Shown here one piece after another: positions 58,681 through 64,000 of a stretch of DNA of 64,000 bases. The position numbers and the translations under genes are program-made. The DNA comes from Chimonanthus salicifolius (lineage: Eukaryota; Streptophyta; Magnoliopsida; Laurales; Calycanthaceae): the NCBI GenBank assembly GCA_013350335.1, contig CM023533.1, positions 28,378,869 to 28,442,868 on the forward strand. The letters are read 5' to 3'. Under the pieces are notes generated by a model. That model saw only the letters and a program-made list of their open reading frames with translations, made no database searches and was not told the origin of the DNA. Position 1 is the stretch's first letter; every line of letters begins with the position of its first letter.

Positions 58681-60479
58681 CGTCTGCTTCGCCGCCCAGC
58701 TCACAGACGACAACAGTAAGATCGATCCAACCTCTGCTGAGAGAGAGAAGAGCGATCCAGTCTCTTCTGAGAGAGAGAGAGAGACAGAAAGACAGAGAGA
58801 CGGCAACTGCAAGCTCGATCGAGAGAGATGATCGCTCCAGCCTCGATCAATCGAGAGAGGGCCCACTTGGCTCTATGTGGGGACACTTAACCCCTTCCTC
58901 ACTCCTCACCCCAATTCCTTACAATAATAAAAATAATTTAATTTGATTTATATAAATAGAAAGTTAGTCTTCATTATTTATTATTTTAGATAAAAGATTG
59001 ATTTCTAATTCTAACGTAACAAAATAAAGGAGTCTATTAAAACTTTTACTTTTTAAATTTCAAAATTTGAAGTTGAATTTAATTGAAGGTCAATACGATG
59101 ATTTCGATAGATCAAATTCTCATATTATTTAACAAAACTAATTTTGTTTTTTTTTCTAAATTAATACTCAATACAAAATTTTAATTTGATTTAATTTAAA
59201 GACAAGAGTTGAATATAGAATCAAGTCATATGACAATTCAAGTGGCATTCAAGTAGCTAGGTTTCATAGAAATATGTCCAAATAAATTCTTCCACTTTTA
59301 ATTAAAATGAAAATATTAAAGTGTGTTCAGATATGTTTGATGGAGATGATGTGAAGATAAAGGGATAAAGGAGGGAACACAATCCTCCGTGGAGCTCCAG
59401 TGTTCGCTTTGAGATTTCAGGGACCCTAAACAAACTCTTATATATTTGGTGGCCTTAGCCGCTGGCCTAATCTACTTATGGATGGAGCTGGCCAGTGAAA
59501 CTCCAGCCAAAAGTACCCTGAATGTAGATATATGCAAATTGATTCACTTTTGCTTTCCCACCAAGTACTTAGGCATACGAAGAGAGAAACCGTTGCGGGA
59601 AAAGAGTTAGGAAAACGAGAAAAGGGAAGAGGTAATGCAAACTAGAGGAATAAGAAGAAGAGGGACTGCTACTTCTGCATGTGAACAAGCGGGAAGAGAG
59701 ACGCTAACGCGTAGAAACAAGAGAGAAGAGGGAGGGACTGTTGCCGTTTCTCGCGAGGAATTACTAGGAACTCGTTTGAGTTTGATTTCCACTCCACCCC
59801 AAAAAGTTACTTCACGTGGAATTATGAAGTGTGTGGGTAGGAAGGCTTAGACATACTTTGAAAAATTAGTTGTGCTTTAAGAGGCCTAGACAACTTCATC
59901 ATAAAAATTTGAAAAATTAAAGGTGGCGGGCGGGTGGTGACAAAGCACTTGAAGGATCTGAATTCCTTTCTTTCTTGGACTTTCTTCTTTGATCATTTTT
60001 TAACTAATCATCCAAGAATAAGTATGCATTTCTCGTATTTTTCCTTATCGGTTTTGCATGAGGATTCTTCCCCTCAACATGGATCTCTCCAAGATTTCAA
60101 CATCATTTGGGATGGCTGAATGAAGAAGCATCACCTGCTTTTTAAAACATAAATTCATTGTGATTCATATTTCATGGCAATTAATGGTGATGTTAGCAAT
60201 AGTTTAGCTGCCTAAAAATGCGAATGCTGGTTCAAGGTGTCAACTTCCTTTTTCTTTTCTATCATTTTATTTCTCTTGAAAGAATATGACCAGGCTTTTA
60301 CAACAATCCAATCTCATCTTAAAGTCTACAACTCAGTCTCTCCCATTTTGGAGAATCTCCTACATAAAAAGAATTGAAGGCAGCAGTGTGGGAAAGAAAA
60401 AAAAAAGGGAAAACAGAGAGGAGAAGGCCATTTTATCTGCCTATACAACAGCAACAAAAAAAAAAGGATCAACCACAGC
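58681..60479. other. Spacer between the coiled-coil gene and SAUR
   Basis: The first 190 bases (58681-58870) are GA-rich and likely hold the 5' leader and core promoter of the coiled-coil gene. The rest is AT-rich to 59330, then mixed. Open frames at 59607-59850 match nothing that I know. The last part should include the SAUR 3' UTR. Confidence 0.45.
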
Positions 60480-60840
60480 TCATTTCAGTGAGGCTTGTGA
60501 TGCAGAGAAGTTTGAAATTAGATCTTGAAGCTGCATGTAGTGAGCAGATGGATTTCCACTCTTCAAGAGGTCGACGAGGTAGCAGAAGAGATCGAACTCG
60601 CAAGCTATCCTTAGAGGTCCCCGGTAGGAATAGCCGTAATTCATCGACGGAGAGTTGCAGCAGATTCTCAAATAGTGGATGGTTCAAGTAATTGGCATCG
60701 AGTAGGAACTCACATTCATCTTTCCCTACATAAACTCGAACATGTCCTTCCTTGGGCACCTCCCCTTCAGATGGGTTCTTCAATCTCTTCATTCCACAGC
60801 AGAAAAGCTTCTTCACAACCCCACTTATGTTCATCATCAT
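60480..60840 (-). CDS. SAUR-type auxin-responsive protein with an apparent +1 frameshift
   Basis: An intronless frame from 60840 reads MMMNISGVVKKLFCCGMKRL, then EGHVRVYVGKDECEFLLDAN and YLNHPLFENLLQLSVDE, the first two thirds of a SAUR domain. After E67 the same frame turns into unrelated sequence and stops at 60469 (123 residues). One base on, the next frame reads YGYSYRGPLRIACEFDLF and YLVDLLKSGNPSAHY, the rest of the SAUR domain, and ends at 60480. One extra base within 60637-60639 (GAATTACGG for GAATTCGG or GAATACGG) explains this. SAUR proteins promote auxin-driven cell expansion, partly by inhibiting PP2C.D phosphatases. Either the gene is newly disabled or the base is an assembly error. 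There is no close SAUR cluster partner in view. Confidence 0.8.
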
Positions 60841-62207
60841 TTATATGGAAAATGGATAATTGGGTCTGGTTTCCTCTGCTTTTGCTGCTGCTCCTCTGCT
60901 GCTTCTTCTTGCTCTTGCTGCTGCTGTTGCCACTGTTGTAGGCTAAATTTGGTGGCGTTTGTTAGTAATGCTGCTGCTTCTTCTTCTTCTTCTACCAATT
61001 TTTGAAATTGTTTGTTCTCTCTTTGATTTGGACACTAGGGGTTAATATAGAAAGTGGAAAGTAATAAAATAAGGAGGAAATTGAAGGAACAAGAGATTGG
61101 GGGTGCTTTCCTATCCCATTTGCCATTTGGACAAGCCGCGTTTGCATTTTTAAATTTTTATTTTTTATTCTTCTGATTGTACTTTTTTTATTACCTTGGT
61201 CCTTCCTTTCCTTTCTGTCCAAGTAATAAAACAAAAAAGAGAGAAAATCATGATCGTAATTTGAGCCAGGCCTAGAAAAGCAAATGTATCTGGATTATTT
61301 TTATTTCAAAGCATAGCCCCTCTTGAGCTGTCCAACTCCTTAACGACTGTATTAATATGTAAACATTTCAAGATGATCACAAGGTAAATAGTCATCACAC
61401 TGAAGGCTAGTTCATGAACGAGACATTTGAGAATAAAAAGATTTTTTTTTAATCAAAGTCTCCAGGCCTTTTAGAGAACTCGACTAATGTTCAAGCATCT
61501 GGTTAAATCTACATATAGTAGTCCGTTAAGATTGAGTGAAAATCAAACTTGAAACTCCCACTTCTTGAGGCACTATTGATGTCGGTTTTCTAATCGAATG
61601 ATACAGTATCATAATCATCATCAACCATTTCACTACTCTTTCTCATACATTCCACAATTAAATAGTAGAATATACAAAATATAAAGAAAGTGACTTTCTG
61701 TATAAATAATCCAGTGCTTAAATCATTATTAAAATTCATATTCTTCATCATTTTTACAGTTTATCCTTAAGTATAGATTTTCGACTCTCTCATGTTACTC
61801 TGTCCTTGTGACTTTTGAATTTGTCGTTGTTAGTCACATGATAAGTACATGTAAAGTAGAATAAGATGTTATTTTATCATATGTTAATGAACAATGATTG
61901 GTCAATACGTCTGTTCAAGGATAATGTTGTTGATACAAGTGTTATAAGATTAGAGAGAGAATGAGAAACAAGTCGGTGTGAACAGAGACGAAGCTGAGTC
62001 CTGTTTGCTGCTGTCATTCCATCACTGATGATATAAACAGTGGGATGATGAAAATGATAAAAGTGATTAACTGTTGTGATAGATAATTACATGAATATTA
62101 ATTGTATAAAGTTTCATCACCCGTTTAATCATTTCAATCATATAATATTGATTTTCTAAGTTTACATGAGTATATGTCCTTAATGTCAAGGCCATTGATC
62201 CTCTCAC
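60841..62207. other. SAUR upstream region and spacer
   Basis: It begins with a GCA/GCAGCAGAA-rich leader on the minus strand (to about 61000), then AT-rich DNA. No other gene or repeat recognised. Confidence 0.45.
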
Positions 62208-62572
62208 AGACATTTTGTGTATACAGACATGGGTTTTACCATGATGTCCCAATTTGCCCTCAACAGTGCAAATCGGCTCGCCAAAATTCATAAATAGTGC
62301 AATCGATTCTCTGAAATTACAAATTGACTCGTCAAAATTCATGAACAGTGCAATCGATTCCTCGAAATTGCAAATCGGCTCTCCAAAATTCATGAACAGT
62401 ATAAATTGACTAACCGAACTTGCAAATTGGCTCACCAAAATTCATAAACAATGCAAATCGGCTCTCCGAAATTCACATGAACAGCAAAAATCAACCCATC
62501 GAAATTTACTGTTTATATGAAGGGTAAAATCGAAAATATTCTAAAACCTATGTCGTTAAACACAAAATGTCT
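62208..62572. mobile_element. Foldback element carrying a 51-bp minisatellite
   Basis: The ends AGACATTTTGTGT (62208) and ACACAAAATGTCT (62572) are inverted copies and extend inward as ACATGGGTTTTA / ACATAGGTTTTA. Between about 62265 and 62480 lie roughly four units of about 51 bp, each with GTGCAA(A)TCG(G/A), a TC(T/G)CC/CTCGAAAT part and AAATTCATGAACA. No flanking duplication is clear. It looks like a MITE with internal tandem growth, similar in design to the 22738 element. Confidence 0.65.
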
Positions 62573-64000
62573 TTTGAAGAATTGGTGACCGAATTTTAAA
62601 CTCTTCAAATGAGGATGAAAACTTTTAATAGGGTATGAAGGTGAGAGTTGGCACGAGTCCAGCCAGCTAGAAAAACGCGTAAAAGAAGGGAATTAATAGG
62701 GTGGATTCGTAATTGGGTTTCAGATTTGAGAAGGCGGTGAAGGAAAGTGATCCACAGCCACCTCTCCTCTCCCATCCCATGTGCACATCTCTGCAATTCA
62801 TCTGCTCCAAACAGTGGCCCATTTGTTTATTATGCTTATTTATTCATCTCTATTCCACAAAAACAATACTCTATTCACACTCCCCTCTTCCTTCCAACTA
62901 TGTTGAATATATTAGAAAATGGAAACAGTAAAGCTATACACGCGCATTAAGAGTTTTACACATATTCGTAAAATTAGTCTCACCTTCAATATAAAGTGAA
63001 TATAAATTTGAATATTGCATGAACTTGGAAATGTGGATGCAAATTATGTGAAGTTCAAATTCATTAACCCACCAAGTTTAATAGAATTAGTATTAATATA
63101 AATAATAGTTATGCATGTATATATATATAATTGTTGTGAAATTAATCCACACAAATCACAAAATCTAATCCACACACACAAGAACAAGTAAGAACACACA
63201 GTTTTAGGTGGTTCACATAGCGTGATAAATCTACTAAGAAGAATATATTGGACAAATTATAAGGATTACAAATTAAGTCTCTCCCTGCTCTTCCTCTCGA
63301 TCTCTCTTTTTCTCTCTTTCCTCTATTACCCCAAGAGAATAATTAGAGCTGAAGAAAACTTAGAGAAAGAGAATATAAATACTAGTACATAGATGAAACA
63401 CAATTGAGCTTGGTGGACCCTTCATAAACACAAGCTAGGTCATATATATATATATATATATATTCTTATGTGCAACATTGCCCATAGGCAACAAAACCCA
63501 AATAGGGCCCACCTGGCCCCACTTACATTCCACCTACCTTTCCACATCCTATCCTACTCATTGAATTAGATTCCTACTTAATTTAAATCTATCCTGAATT
63601 GATCTCAATGTTGAATTGAAATTCATTCAAAATTGTCCATATTTTTATTGTTGATTTTGGAATATTTTAAAATCATAGTTTTTTTTTGGGCCAGACTCGG
63701 ACTGAGGAGCATCCTTTGCTTTGAGATTGAACTATTGAAGTTAGACCTGCCTGTCTTACTTAATGACTTTCAGGTCCAGCCCTGGCCCAGTAATTCAAAA
63801 ATTCTAAGCCCACTTACGGCACTAAACTTCAAAGGGCCTCTAGTTTTTGCACATATAAAGCCAAAGATTCAGAACTTTTGAAACTCAATTTATGATCATT
63901 ATTGGACTTATTTATCAAATTTATAAGGAGTTGGTGCTCCTATTTAAATTTAGTAAATGATTTTCTATAGGCTGAATGTCAATCTAACGTGCATATGATT
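62573..64000. other. Right-edge spacer
   Basis: No gene recognised. At 63132-63493 the sequence begins TGTTGTG and ends GGCAACA and has a middle resembling LTR or TRIM sequence (gttcacatagcgtgataaa, then CT-rich), but no matching duplication flanks it. A short (AT) run lies at about 63443-63463. The window ends in AT-rich DNA. Confidence 0.4.

Noticed and set aside
58099..58719. 206-codon plus-strand frame opposite exon 1 of the coiled-coil gene
   Set aside because: An antisense shadow of low-complexity coding sequence, rich in Gly, Leu and Phe repeats.
58681..58866. 62-codon N-terminal extension of the coiled-coil protein
   Set aside because: It translates a GA-rich leader into Ser/Leu-rich sequence without any domain, and the start at 58680 is the natural one.
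59607..59850. Small open frames on both strands in a less AT-rich stretch
   Set aside because: There is no family match, no splice logic and no conserved motif.
62265..62480. CRISPR-like array
   Set aside because: The units are imperfect, adjacent without unique spacers, and lie inside a foldback element in plant DNA.
63132..63493. LTR-like unit TGTTGTG...GGCAACA
   Set aside because: The flanking five bases do not match (ATAAT versus AAACC) and no coding remnant is near; kept only as a note.

Overview
This is a stretch of flowering-plant nuclear DNA. The evidence is spliceosomal genes with GT-AG introns, plant-only families (cellulose synthase, SAUR, a CrRLK1L receptor kinase), long AT-rich spacers and many plant-type transposable elements. 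The proteins do not look grass-like, but the species cannot be read from the sequence. Six protein-coding genes are supported: (1) a proline/serine-rich protein of the Arabidopsis At1g76660 type, minus strand, 3 coding exons, 1503-5985; (2) an intronless BUPS-type receptor kinase, plus strand, 10938-13478; (3) a 14-exon CESA6-clade cellulose synthase, plus strand, 31635-38240; (4) a small 4-exon protein of unknown function, plus strand, 46182-48366; (5) an 814-residue coiled-coil protein with UVR-like segments, minus strand, 49436-58680; (6) an intronless SAUR-type gene, minus strand, about 60480-60840. No tRNA, rRNA, CRISPR or operon structure was seen.

Layout: 1-1502 spacer; gene 1 to about 6.4 kb, with a (GA)21 run near its 5' end; 6.5-10.9 kb repeats, including a three-armed foldback; the receptor kinase; then an 18 kb gene-free block (13.5-31.6 kb) of LINE tails, SINEs, MITEs and a probable LTR relic. 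CESA follows, then 38.2-46.1 kb of repeats (Stowaway, two SINEs, a hAT-like element, a solo LTR inside a foldback). Genes 4 and 5 are convergent. The 4.5 kb first intron of gene 5 holds a decayed RTE-like LINE carrying a nested SINE, plus the 3' part of a chromodomain Ty3/gypsy element. SAUR and a minisatellite-bearing foldback lie at the right end.

Three genes have related wall/growth themes (CESA: cellulose synthesis; BUPS: pollen-tube wall integrity; SAUR: auxin growth), but nothing shows co-regulation and the proximity may be chance. The most actionable observations are single-base frame breaks at conserved sites in CESA (about 34633) and SAUR (about 60638), and a set of non-autonomous elements whose boundaries can be fixed by exact target-site duplications: three GGGT...ACCC foldbacks (8 bp), a Mutator-like MITE (9 bp), a hAT-like element full of GGCCGATAT motifs (8 bp), a solo LTR (5 bp) and a tRNA-derived SINE family with two complete copies (9 and 12 bp). 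I found no clear undescribed multi-gene system; the novelty is mainly in these repeat families and the two uncharacterised coiled-coil genes.
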